This document shows, one piece after another, positions 8,507 to 15,913 of a stretch of 64,000 bases of DNA. Below the pieces are notes generated by a model. That model was not told where the DNA came from, searched no databases, and was given only the letters and a program-made list of their open reading frames with translations. Position 1 is the stretch's first letter; each line of letters starts with the position of its first letter. Origin of the DNA: Neolewinella aquimaris (GTDB lineage: Bacteria > Bacteroidota > Bacteroidia > Chitinophagales > Saprospiraceae); assembly GCF_014197245.1 (NCBI RefSeq), contig NZ_JACIFF010000006.1, positions 186,001-250,000 of the forward strand, written 5' to 3'. The position numbers and the translations under genes are program-made.

Positions 8507-9211
8507 TTGCACCAGAATTACACCCACCCGAACTCACTTTTCCTGACGATCATCATTGCATTGTTAGGTTTGCTGACTGCCCCGGCATCGGCCCAGTCGC
8601 CCCTCGACGTGGGGGTACACTTCTCCCCCCAACTCCGCTACATCACCTCGTCCCAGACGGCTGAGCCGCCGGCCAAGGGAAGTTATACCCGGGGCAAAGA
8701 CGGACTATCGCTTGGCGTCGGTGCGGGCGTCTATCTGGAATATGCGATCACGCCGAACTGGTTTGTGCGCGGGGGGGTCGACCTTTCCTATAAGCGTAAT
8801 ACGTACGGGGTAGACAAAGTATTCGTCGAATCCGATTCCACCGTCTCCGGCAACAGCCTGATAGTGTACAGCAGCATCGAACTGCCGCTGTCCGTTCTCT
8901 ACCGGTTTGATTTTCTCCCCAACGGCGATAGTTTTCTACTCGGCGCCGGTACGACCGTCAACCGCTGGGGCGGTAACCCCCGCGCCTTCACCAGCTTTTT
9001 CAACCGGAGAAGCGTAAAGGAATACGTCGATTATCCCCAGCGTACCGTGACCGTTTTTGCGGGCTACGAACGCTACCTGTCCAGTACGGTCGTACTGGGG
9101 TTGGAGCCTTATCTGGCGTACGTGCCCACTCGCTTCAGGCTGGAAACGACCACCTCTTCGAAAGTGCTGATCGAGGCCGGCCTATCCATCCGTCTCCATC
9201 TCGACAACTGA
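8507..9211 (+). CDS. Outer-membrane beta-barrel protein (PorT/OMP-b-brl-like)
   Basis: This 234-aa exported protein has a hydrophobic signal segment (LFLTIIIALLGLLTAPASAQ) that cleaves after AQ. Alternating amphipathic strands follow, rich in Gly, Tyr and Ser (LGVGAGVYLEYAI, WFVRGGVDLSYKR, VLIEAGLSIRLHLDN), as in 8-10-strand outer-membrane barrels. No catalytic motif is visible; a porin-like or structural role is likely. An in-frame stop lies 6 bp before the TTG at 8507 and no ATG precedes the signal peptide, so TTG is the best start. Its last 30 bp overlap the end of the convergent gene at 9182. Confidence 0.75.
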   Translation: MHQNYTHPNSLFLTIIIALLGLLTAPASAQSPLDVGVHFSPQLRYITSSQTAEPPAKGSYTRGKDGLSLGVGAGVYLEYAITPNWFVRGGVDLSYKRNTYGVDKVFVESDSTVSGNSLIVYSSIELPLSVLYRFDFLPNGDSFLLGAGTTVNRWGGNPRAFTSFFNRRSVKEYVDYPQRTVTVFAGYERYLSSTVVLGLEPYLAYVPTRFRLETTTSSKVLIEAGLSIRLHLDN

Positions 9212-9736
9212 TACGACACCCCTCGTCCAGTCCTTCCACTGAATTTTACTGAGCCCAACGGACCCCAGCAGGGCTACCGACTCGTTGCGGACCCGATCGA
9301 GCAGCGGCACTCCCTCCGTGTTCGGTACCTCGTTGCGCCCGTGCACTTCGGCGGTCACGCAATTGCCCAGACGGCGCACGACAAAGGTGTTCGTTGCCCC
9401 CGCCGCGAAGAAGTGGGCAATGGCGGGATCCTGACTGAGTGGATTAGCGCTCGGGGTAACCGTCATGGCGGCGTAGGGATCATCGCCGTCCCCCGCTTCG
9501 ATCTGCTCGATCCTCACCCAATCATATCCGTCACCGCTCGGGCTGCCCGGCCCCGTCAGGTCAATGCGCACGTAATCACCCGCAACCGGTTTACGGTCCA
9601 CTGGTGCTCCTTCGCTATCGCATAGCCAGAATTGGGTCTTAAAGGAATTGTTGAGTTCATGCCAGCCGTTTACCGCGAACAGCCTATCCACGGCTAACCG
9701 GTAGGCCGCCGTCGCATCGACGTCGTGGCAGTACAT
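9182..9736 (-). CDS. Conserved hypothetical protein (SRPBCC/coenzyme-binding-like family)
   Basis: This protein of about 184 residues has no signal peptide. Its segments DATAAYRLAVDRLFAVNGWHE, VAGDYVRIDLTGPGSP and GYDWVRIEQI recall a cytoplasmic family of Bacteroidota with unknown function; the helix followed by beta-strands hints at an SRPBCC-type fold (inference). The frame stays open into the neighbouring amylase, but that part is a shadow. The start could be ATG at 9736 or ATG at 9793, which lies just 3' of a copy of the 18-bp dispersed motif. The gene end overlaps the convergent barrel gene by 30 bp. Confidence 0.65.
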   Translation of the reverse strand: MYCHDVDATAAYRLAVDRLFAVNGWHELNNSFKTQFWLCDSEGAPVDRKPVAGDYVRIDLTGPGSPSGDGYDWVRIEQIEAGDGDDPYAAMTVTPSANPLSQDPAIAHFFAAGATNTFVVRRLGNCVTAEVHGRNEVPNTEGVPLLDRVRNESVALLGSVGLSKIQWKDWTRGVVSVVEMETDG

Positions 9737-9798
9737 GCTTACCGTATCGTGGTGGTTTCCTTGGCGGCGGGGGGGGAATTGGAGCAATGGCATAGGCA

Positions 9799-9816
9799 GG
9801 GCGGGGGCGCAGGTGC
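9799..9816 (-). repeat. Dispersed 18-bp motif, copy 2
   Basis: On the minus strand it reads GCACCTGCGCCCCCGCCC. It lies between the amylase stop and the start of the hypothetical gene, only a few bases before the alternative ATG at 9793. Confidence 0.6.
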
Positions 9817-9884
9817 GTGGCAATTTAAGCGGAGAAAAGCAATCAATCTTCGAAGTTTTCGGCCGGTCACGACGTCGCTCCGGG

Positions 9885-11735
9885 TCACTCAAGCACGAAT
9901 ACCGCGGCCGAGCGGGCGGGCACCGATAGGCCCTCCGCGATTGGTTGCGCGTCTCCACCGATGGATACGGCGCGGGTAGCCGGCCCGATAAGCTCCCCGT
10001 AGCGTTGTGAATCAAGGGTAACCGCCTCCGCAGATTTATTGAGCACCATGAGTACCCGCTGATCGGCGTCGTAGCGACCGTAGACGTAGGTACCGTTCTC
10101 CGGTGCAAAATGGAGGGTTTTTCCGGTTGCGATCACCGGCATGGTTTTTCGCCAATTGAGTAAGGTGCGTAGGTATTCCTGCACCTCCCTTTGGTCGGTG
10201 GTGAGTCCCTGACCGGTAAAGGCGCTGACCGGATCACCGGCCCAGCCGCCCGGCATGTCGGTGCGGATAACGCCGTGGTCGCCCGGAAACGCGTCGTTTT
10301 GTAGCAGTACCTCGCTCCCGTAGTACAATTGCGGGATGCCCCGGATGGTGAGCAGGTAGGTGAGCGCCATTTTGATGCGATCCACCTTGCCGCCGAGCTG
10401 GGTGGTCAGCCGATCCATATCGTGGTTTTCGCCGAAGACCATCAGATTGCGGGGCTCGGAGTACACGAGGTCATTGGCGAGGGCCTCGTAGAGTTTTATC
10501 AACCCTTGATCCCAACTTTCTTCTTCCGTGAGCGCCTCGATAAGGGCTTGCTGGAGGGGAAAATCCATTACGCTAGGTAGGCAGGACGTGTACCCGTTCG
10601 CATTTTGCTTGCCGCGTTGCCAGTAAGCAACGACGGCAGGGTTGATCGACCATTCCTCTCCGACAATGGCGAAGTTTGGGTACTCCATCATGATGCGGCA
10701 CGTCCAATCCGCAAGGAAGCCCGGGTCGGGGTACGGATACGTATCCTGCCGAACCCCTCCCAGCCCGAGGGTTTCGATCCACCACAGGCTGTTTTGGATC
10801 AGGTATGCTGCCATGAACGGATTGCGCTGGTTAAGGTCGGGCATGGAAGACACGAACCATCCGCCGGTCATCCGCTCGGCGTCGACCCGGGCGGCGTTGG
10901 GATCCTGGTGGGTGGTACGGCGGTGGTTAGTGATCTGGGGGTCCCCCTGGTAGTTTATCCAGTTATCGAAGGGCAGGTCGTCCATCCACCAGTGCCCCGA
11001 ACCGCAGTGGTTCACCACCTGGTCCATGATCAGTTTGATGCCGCGGTCCCGGGCCGCGTCGGCTAGGGCCTTGTAGTCGGTAAGGGTGCCGAAGCGGGGG
11101 TCCACGGCGTAGTAATCGGTGATCGCGTAGCCGTGGTAGGAATACTGCGGCATATTGTTTTCCAGGACGGGGCTCGGCCAGATTGCCGTAAACCCCATAT
11201 CGTCCAAATAGTCAAGCTGGTCGGTGATGCCCCGCAGATCCCCTCCGTGACGGGCAAAGCCTTTTTCGCGGTCGATGGTCGTCTCGCGCAGTTCGGCTAC
11301 TACGTCGTTTTCCGGGTCCCCGTTCGCGAATCGGTCCGGTGTAATGAGGTAGATCACGTCGCTGGCGTCGAAACCCTTCACGTCGGCGGCGGGACGCACC
11401 CGATCCATGATCCGGTACGCGTGAGTCATGACCGACTGTCCGTCCCGGAAGAAGTTCAGGCTAACCTCGCCGGCCGGGGCACCCGGGCGGACGATCAGGT
11501 CGGCAAAGAGGTAATTAGGGCTATCGGCGGTATGTGTAGCAAGGAGTTCCACCCCCTCTCCGCTTACCCGCAGCTCGGTACTCCCAAGGTCGGTAGCGTG
11601 AATGAGCAATTGAAGGGAGCTGTCCTGCATTCCCGTCCACCAGTTGGGTGGTTCGACGCGGAGGTCCTGCCCCGTAAGCGTCGCGGATATAAACAGGAGG
11701 AACAACGTTGCGGTGAAATAAAGGCTACTGGACAT
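9885..11735 (-). CDS. GH13 alpha-amylase family protein (neopullulanase/cyclomaltodextrinase type), exported
   Basis: This 616-aa glycosidase begins with a signal peptide (LYFTATLFLLFISATLTGQ), an N-terminal beta-sandwich as in cyclomaltodextrinases (VEPPNWWTGMQ), the catalytic barrel, and a C-terminal beta domain. Conserved GH13 regions are visible: DQVVNHCG (region I), GGVRQDTYPY with the nucleophile Asp (II), FAIVGEEW with the acid/base Glu (III), and FGENHDMDRL with the third acid Asp (IV). YLITPDRFANGDPEND is the typical entry to the barrel. It should cut alpha-1,4 links of starch, pullulan or cyclodextrins in the periplasm or at the surface. No SusC/SusD pair is nearby, so it is not a classic PUL. 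TACTTTTC at 11755-11762 may be its -7 box. Confidence 0.92.
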   Translation of the reverse strand: MSSSLYFTATLFLLFISATLTGQDLRVEPPNWWTGMQDSSLQLLIHATDLGSTELRVSGEGVELLATHTADSPNYLFADLIVRPGAPAGEVSLNFFRDGQSVMTHAYRIMDRVRPAADVKGFDASDVIYLITPDRFANGDPENDVVAELRETTIDREKGFARHGGDLRGITDQLDYLDDMGFTAIWPSPVLENNMPQYSYHGYAITDYYAVDPRFGTLTDYKALADAARDRGIKLIMDQVVNHCGSGHWWMDDLPFDNWINYQGDPQITNHRRTTHQDPNAARVDAERMTGGWFVSSMPDLNQRNPFMAAYLIQNSLWWIETLGLGGVRQDTYPYPDPGFLADWTCRIMMEYPNFAIVGEEWSINPAVVAYWQRGKQNANGYTSCLPSVMDFPLQQALIEALTEEESWDQGLIKLYEALANDLVYSEPRNLMVFGENHDMDRLTTQLGGKVDRIKMALTYLLTIRGIPQLYYGSEVLLQNDAFPGDHGVIRTDMPGGWAGDPVSAFTGQGLTTDQREVQEYLRTLLNWRKTMPVIATGKTLHFAPENGTYVYGRYDADQRVLMVLNKSAEAVTLDSQRYGELIGPATRAVSIGGDAQPIAEGLSVPARSAAVFVLE

Positions 11736-11832
11736 CGGGCTGATATTGATTGGGGAAAAGTACGTACAACCCAGTGATATTGACGGGGCTTATCCAACAG
11801 TAGTAGTAGGAAGAGGTATCAATTTTGTACGT

Positions 11833-11840
11833 TACCTTGG
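11833..11840 (+). promoter_or_regulatory. Putative -7 box of the DUF1080 gene
   Basis: TACCTTGG lies 20 bp before the ATG at 11861. It matches the recurrent TA(A/C)CTTnG box seen before several genes here. Confidence 0.4.
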
Positions 11841-11860
11841 CCAACACATCAACACAATCC

Positions 11861-12451
11861 ATGAAGTACTACCTATTCCTCCTCTGTGCCTGCGTACTGG
11901 CCGGTTGCAGCCGTCCCACGACCGCTCTGTTTAACGGGGAGAACCTCGACGGCTGGACGGCCTACGGAACCGAAAAATGGTACGTCGAAGACGGTGAGAT
12001 CATCTGCGAGAGCGGCCCCGACGCCCAGTACGGTTACCTGGCCACCGACGAGTTCTACGACGATTTCGAGCTTACCCTGGAATTTAAGCAGGAAGCGGAC
12101 GGCAACAGCGGCGTCTTCATTCGCTCTACGATCGACGGAACCAAAATCAGCGGCTGGCAGGTGGAAGTCGCTCCTCCCGGTCACGACACCGGAGGCATCT
12201 ACGAGTCTTACGGCCGCGGCTGGCTCATCAAGCCCGACCCCGAAAAAGACGGCTACCTCAAAATGGGGGCCTGGAACCAGCTGAAGATCCGCGCCGAGGG
12301 CGATAAGGTCACCACCTGGCTCAACGGCCAGAAAATGGTGGAATACGAAGACGAAAAAATCGGCGAGGGAAGGGGATCCATCGCCCTCCAGATCCACGAC
12401 GGCGGCGGCATCAAGGTGCGGTGGCGCGATATCGTCCTACGTAAAGTATAG
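11861..12451 (+). CDS. DUF1080 (3-keto-disaccharide hydrolase-like) lipoprotein
   Basis: This 196-aa lipoprotein has a type II signal (YYLFLLCACVLAGC, lipid-anchored Cys about 15). The mature part is one DUF1080 domain: LFNGENLDGWTAYG, then EDGEIICESG, GNSGVFIRS and WNQLKIRAEGDKVTTWLNG, a concanavalin-like jelly roll. Members hydrolyse 3-keto-glycosides or bind sugars. The ATG at 11861 is preferred over an upstream in-frame GTA region because it begins the signal peptide. A Kelch lipoprotein gene starts 4 bp after the stop, so the two probably form an operon acting on carbohydrates in the envelope. Whether it is catalytic or only binds sugar is unknown. Confidence 0.88.
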   Translation: MKYYLFLLCACVLAGCSRPTTALFNGENLDGWTAYGTEKWYVEDGEIICESGPDAQYGYLATDEFYDDFELTLEFKQEADGNSGVFIRSTIDGTKISGWQVEVAPPGHDTGGIYESYGRGWLIKPDPEKDGYLKMGAWNQLKIRAEGDKVTTWLNGQKMVEYEDEKIGEGRGSIALQIHDGGGIKVRWRDIVLRKV

Positions 12452-12455
12452 TCCG

Positions 12456-13451
12456 ATGACCATCGACCGATCTGCCCGCTATATCTTCCTCTTTCTCATC
12501 ACGGGACTGCTGTCCTGTACCGTCCACCGGCAACCCACGACCACCGAAAGTTGGGAATTCGTCGACAACGATACGGAACCGGTCGCCCGCCACGAGGCCG
12601 CCTTTGTTGCCGTCGGTGACCGGTACTACCTGCTCGGGGGTCGGGGAATCCGGCCGGTGTCCGTATTCGATACCCGTACGCAGCGGTGGACCGAGGGAGC
12701 CAAACCCCCGGTGGAAATTCACCACTTTCAGCCGGTGGTTTACGGACGGGAGATCTACCTGCTGGGTGCCATGACGGGTGAGTATCCCGGCGAAACACCT
12801 CTGCCCCACGTATACATTTATAATCCCGACCGCGACGAATGGCGGCAGGGTCACGAGATACCGGAAGACCGCCGCCGCGGCGGGGCCGGTGTCGTACTGC
12901 ACGACGGGCTCATCTACCTGGTGTGTGGTATCCGGGACGGCCACCGCGGCGACCATAAGAATTGGCTCGATGCCTACGACCCCGCTACCGGAGCCTGGAC
13001 GCAGCTGCCCGACGCTCCCCGCCCCCGCGATCACTTCCAGGCGGCCGTTGTGGACGGAAAACTTTACGCCGCCGCCGGCCGGACAACGGTTGCCGCAACA
13101 AATCCTTTTGCCAATACCATCGGAGCGGTTGACGTGTACGACATCAATTCCGGTCGCTGGACTACCCTGGACAGGGAACTTCCCACCCGGCGGGCGGGAA
13201 CGGCAGCGATCGGGCTGCGCGATAAACTGATTGTAATCGGTGGCGAATCCGACACCCAGGAGCCGGCTCACGCCGAAGTGGAAGCACTGGATGTCAATTC
13301 CGGACTGTGGACCGCGATGCCGCCGCTCGTCCGTGGTCGCCACGGTACGGGAGTAATCCTCGACGACGATCACCTGATCATGGCCAGCGGCTGCGGTCAG
13401 CGGGGAGGACAGCCCGAACTAGCGGATATGATCCGGGCAAAATTGAAGTAA
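12456..13451 (+). CDS. Kelch-repeat lipoprotein
   Basis: This 331-aa protein has a lipoprotein signal (YIFLFLITGLLSC) and then about six Kelch blades. Each blade is recognised by a strand ending in Gly-Gly or similar and a later Trp: YYLLGGRG with RWTEGAK; IYLLGAMTGEY with EWRQGHE; IYLVCGIRDGH with AWTQLPDAPRP; LYAAAGRT with RWTTLDRE; LIVIGGES with LWTAMPPL. A six-bladed beta-propeller on the outer or inner membrane surface is expected, used for binding or as a galactose-oxidase-like scaffold; copper ligands are not evident. It is probably co-transcribed with the DUF1080 lipoprotein. It ends 5 bp before the convergent aquaporin gene. Confidence 0.88.
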   Translation: MTIDRSARYIFLFLITGLLSCTVHRQPTTTESWEFVDNDTEPVARHEAAFVAVGDRYYLLGGRGIRPVSVFDTRTQRWTEGAKPPVEIHHFQPVVYGREIYLLGAMTGEYPGETPLPHVYIYNPDRDEWRQGHEIPEDRRRGGAGVVLHDGLIYLVCGIRDGHRGDHKNWLDAYDPATGAWTQLPDAPRPRDHFQAAVVDGKLYAAAGRTTVAATNPFANTIGAVDVYDINSGRWTTLDRELPTRRAGTAAIGLRDKLIVIGGESDTQEPAHAEVEALDVNSGLWTAMPPLVRGRHGTGVILDDDHLIMASGCGQRGGQPELADMIRAKLK

Positions 13452-13456
13452 ACCCG

Positions 13457-14188
13457 TTACAGCGCCACCGGTACCAGGTGCCACAGGCCCGCCGCCGCCA
13501 GGGCTCCCAGTACGGGGCCGGCCACGGGGACCCAGGCGTAGCCCCAGTTGCTATCCCCCTTTTCGTGCAGGGGAAGGAGCGCATGGGCGATGCGGGGACC
13601 GAGATCCCGGGCGGGGTTGATGGCATATCCCGTCGGACCACCCAGCGAAAGGCCGATCCCCAACACCACCAGTGCAACCGGTAGGGCGTCGAGCGCGCCA
13701 AGGCTGCCCGGAGAGTCGCCGAACTTGGGCCCGGTGATGTAAAGCACCGCGAAAACCAGCACGAAGGTGCCGATGGCCTCCGTCATGATGTTGGATAAAT
13801 TATTCGGTATGGCCGGATCGGTACTGAAGGTGGCCAGTACGGCCCCCTGATCGGCGGTAGCCCGGTAGTGATCGCGGTAGGACAGGACCACGAACAACTG
13901 GCCGACGAACGCGCCAATCATCTGAGCGATCACGTAGCCCGGCACCAGCCACCAGTCGAACTTGCCGGCCAGGGCCAACCCGATGGTTACGGCCGGATTG
14001 AGGTGGGCCCCCGAGATCGGAGCCGTGATGAACACCGCGGTGAACACCGCGATGGCCCAGGCAAAGGCGATCACGATGAGCCCACTGTCGTGCCCCTTCG
14101 TCTTTGCCAGCAGTACGTTGGCGACAACCCCGTTGCCGAGAAGAATGAGGATAGCGGTACCGATGAGTTCGCCAATGTACAGAATCAT
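13457..14188 (-). CDS. MIP-family channel, aquaglyceroporin type (GlpF-like)
   Basis: This 243-aa inner-membrane channel has six helices and two half-helices. Both signature motifs are intact: HLNPAVTIG in the first half and AINPARDLGPR in the second. The Asp after the second NPAR is the mark of glycerol facilitators as opposed to strict water channels. The insertion RDHYRATADQGAVLATFSTD between helices 3 and 4 is also GlpF-like. It should let glycerol and small polyols diffuse into the cell. No glycerol kinase gene is adjacent. Divergent from the threonine-repeat gene, with a 317-bp spacer. Confidence 0.92.
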   Translation of the reverse strand: MILYIGELIGTAILILLGNGVVANVLLAKTKGHDSGLIVIAFAWAIAVFTAVFITAPISGAHLNPAVTIGLALAGKFDWWLVPGYVIAQMIGAFVGQLFVVLSYRDHYRATADQGAVLATFSTDPAIPNNLSNIMTEAIGTFVLVFAVLYITGPKFGDSPGSLGALDALPVALVVLGIGLSLGGPTGYAINPARDLGPRIAHALLPLHEKGDSNWGYAWVPVAGPVLGALAAAGLWHLVPVAL

Positions 14189-14305
14189 AGGAGGTGAGTA
14201 TTCGGGCGGTTTGAGTAAGTTTTTGGCGGTAGTGGGCGACTAATGTAATCACCCAACCCTAAAGTGCCCGTCGGGCCCCCTCCGCTAGCCTTCCCCAATT
14301 GCTCT

Positions 14306-14323
14306 GTTCCCGCGTCCCCGCCC
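14306..14323 (+). repeat. Dispersed 18-bp motif, copy 3
   Basis: GTTCCCGCGTCCCCGCCC followed by AAAT. Including the AAAT it is nearly identical to the copy at 5014. Confidence 0.6.
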
Positions 14324-14411
14324 AAATGAGGCTTGCCTTGCTGAAATTTCGGATAACGGCATTAATGGGCGCCTAAAAGCCAAATTATACGCAATAAAGT
14401 ACATACGTAAG

Positions 14412-14442
14412 TTGTAACACATTTGTCAGACCGGTATATTGA
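14412..14442 (+). promoter_or_regulatory. Putative promoter of the threonine-repeat gene
   Basis: TTG at 14412-14414, a 20-bp spacer, then TATATTGA at 14435-14442. This fits the Bacteroidota -33/-7 pattern and places the 5' end about 60 nt before the ATG at 14506. Confidence 0.45.
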
Positions 14443-14505
14443 GGAGTAAGGGGATTGCGGCTCACCGGCTACCCCGCAATAATTAACACAAAAACCGACA
14501 CACCA

Positions 14506-14919
14506 ATGCCTCCACCACAGACTCCCTTTACGCCGCTTACCATCACTTCACCGCCGACTACGCTAACTACGATAACTACGGTACTGACACCGACCACCCT
14601 GAACACGCCGCTTACCATCATCACCCTCGAGACGCCGTTGACGGTGACTACGATCAACACGCCGCTCACGGTCACAACCCTTGAGACGCCCCTGACGATA
14701 ACGACGGTCAATACACCCCTGACGGTGACGACCATCAATTCGGTGCTTACAAACCTCACCCCAGTGGTTACGAATTTGAGTCCGGTGATTTCGACCATCA
14801 GTCCCACTCTCACACCCACGCCCTCACTGGTCACCCCGGTCACAATCTTCTCTCCCATCACTGACGACCCACCTATCCCGGGAGGTCCGCCAACGGGGCC
14901 GGGCGGGGGCGGTCAATAG
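14506..14919 (+). CDS. Threonine-rich 9-residue tandem repeat protein, unknown function
   Basis: I do not recognise this 137-aa protein. It has 43 threonines and no Lys, Arg, His, Cys, Tyr, Trp or Ala. The core is five tandem nonapeptides of the form TPLT-V/I-T/I-T-I/L/V-N/E (TPLTIITLE, TPLTVTTIN, TPLTVTTLE, TPLTITTVN, TPLTVTTIN), flanked by looser Thr/Pro/Leu repeats, and it ends with a Pro-Gly tail (PIPGGPPTGPGGGGQ). Synonymous third-base changes between the 27-bp units show selection on the protein. No signal peptide is visible. The alternating pattern suggests a beta-solenoid or extended fibre. It lies directly before glycosyltransferase and radical SAM genes, so it may be their substrate (inference). 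An upstream in-frame TTG at 14455 is a less likely start. Confidence 0.7.
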   Translation: MPPPQTPFTPLTITSPPTTLTTITTVLTPTTLNTPLTIITLETPLTVTTINTPLTVTTLETPLTITTVNTPLTVTTINSVLTNLTPVVTNLSPVISTISPTLTPTPSLVTPVTIFSPITDDPPIPGGPPTGPGGGGQ

Positions 14920-15013
14920 CTTGCCGATACCCCCGCGGCCGCCTCATTTCTTCACCGGCACCCTGCCCCCCGCAGCTGTCCCAACCTTGCTATGCACCCC
15001 CTAATCTTTTGGT

Positions 15014-15913
15014 ATGGAGCGCTACCTGTTCATCAGTCACAATGCCCTCGGCGACACCCTCTGCATCACGTGTGCGTTGCGGGCCTTTAAGCTTGCCCAC
15101 CCCGACAGCTATGTCACTTTCGTAACCCAGAGTGCCGGCTATACCCGGGTGCTCGACGGCAACCCCGACATCGATTTTCTGCTGTACAACGACAAGATGC
15201 TCTTCGACGGCCTCAAGGATTTTAGTGAGGAATGGATCCACACCCTCCCGCTGGATTTCAACGCTCCCCAGACGCTGCACGTCATGGACATGAAGCGATT
15301 CTGTACCACCCATGAGGTCTTCCAGGAACACATCTCCCGGGGATTCACCCACTTTCTCGGACTGGAGCCCGTACGCGAACGGCCCTATATCTACCTCACT
15401 CCAGCCGACCGGAAGATGGCCCGATCGCTGGTGAAGGAACCCTACGTCGTACTCAGTTTTCACTCCAACTCCAATCCGGACCGCGAGGACGGAAAGGGTA
15501 GGAAAAAGGACTGGCCGATGGAAAACTGGCTCGAGCTGTGCCAACGGCTACGGGCCACCGGCATCAACGACATCGTTGCCATCGGTTCGGAATACGACGG
15601 GCGCTACGGATCTCCCGTGTGGCGCAACCTGTACGGTCTTCCCATTAAGGCGGTGGCGGCGCTGCTCGAATCCGCGGCCTGCGTAGTCACCCTCGAAAGC
15701 GGCATCGGCCACCTGGCACACGCGGTGGATGCCGCAATGGTCATGCTCTATTCCGACCTGATGCCCCCCGGCTGGGCCAAGCCGAGCGAAGCCACCAACT
15801 GCCGGGTGCTTTACGGCGATCCCCATGAATTTTCTCCGGACCGGGTGATGTCGGCAGTAACCGAAGTGCTGGAGCACAGCGGCGTCCTCACCCTACAAAA
15901 CGAACCGGCATGA
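15014..15913 (+). CDS. Glycosyltransferase family 9 (heptosyltransferase-like)
   Basis: This 299-aa protein has the GT-B layout of the ADP-heptose:LPS heptosyltransferase family. The N-terminus YLFISHNALGDTLCITCALRAF matches the family's LGD start; the C-terminal donor site contains VTLESGIGHLAHAVDAA, in place of the usual DTGxxHLAAA, then VMLYSDLMPPGWAKP. The change of the first donor-site Asp to Glu/Ser is a deviation worth noting. It should transfer a sugar from an activated donor on the cytoplasmic side. It is 94 bp downstream of the threonine-repeat gene and its TGA overlaps the ATG of the next gene by 4 bp (ATGA), so it is translationally coupled to the GT4-GT4-radical SAM protein. The acceptor (glycan or protein) is unknown. 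Confidence 0.85.
   Translation: MERYLFISHNALGDTLCITCALRAFKLAHPDSYVTFVTQSAGYTRVLDGNPDIDFLLYNDKMLFDGLKDFSEEWIHTLPLDFNAPQTLHVMDMKRFCTTHEVFQEHISRGFTHFLGLEPVRERPYIYLTPADRKMARSLVKEPYVVLSFHSNSNPDREDGKGRKKDWPMENWLELCQRLRATGINDIVAIGSEYDGRYGSPVWRNLYGLPIKAVAALLESAACVVTLESGIGHLAHAVDAAMVMLYSDLMPPGWAKPSEATNCRVLYGDPHEFSPDRVMSAVTEVLEHSGVLTLQNEPA

Larger units (their letters stand above)
14189..14505. other. Divergent intergenic region before the threonine-repeat gene
   Basis: This 317-bp gap holds dispersed-motif copy 3 (14306-14323), an A+T-rich stretch from about 14380, and a good promoter candidate at 14412-14442. No ORF is supported. Confidence 0.5.

Noticed and set aside
9737..10108. N-terminal extension of the hypothetical protein at 9182
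   Set aside because: This part lies inside the amylase gene in another frame, has Arg/Pro-rich shadow composition and no conserved motif.
14469..14861. Val/Gly-rich 130-codon frame on the minus strand
   Set aside because: Third-base changes between the 27-bp units are synonymous in the plus frame, so the plus strand is the coding one.
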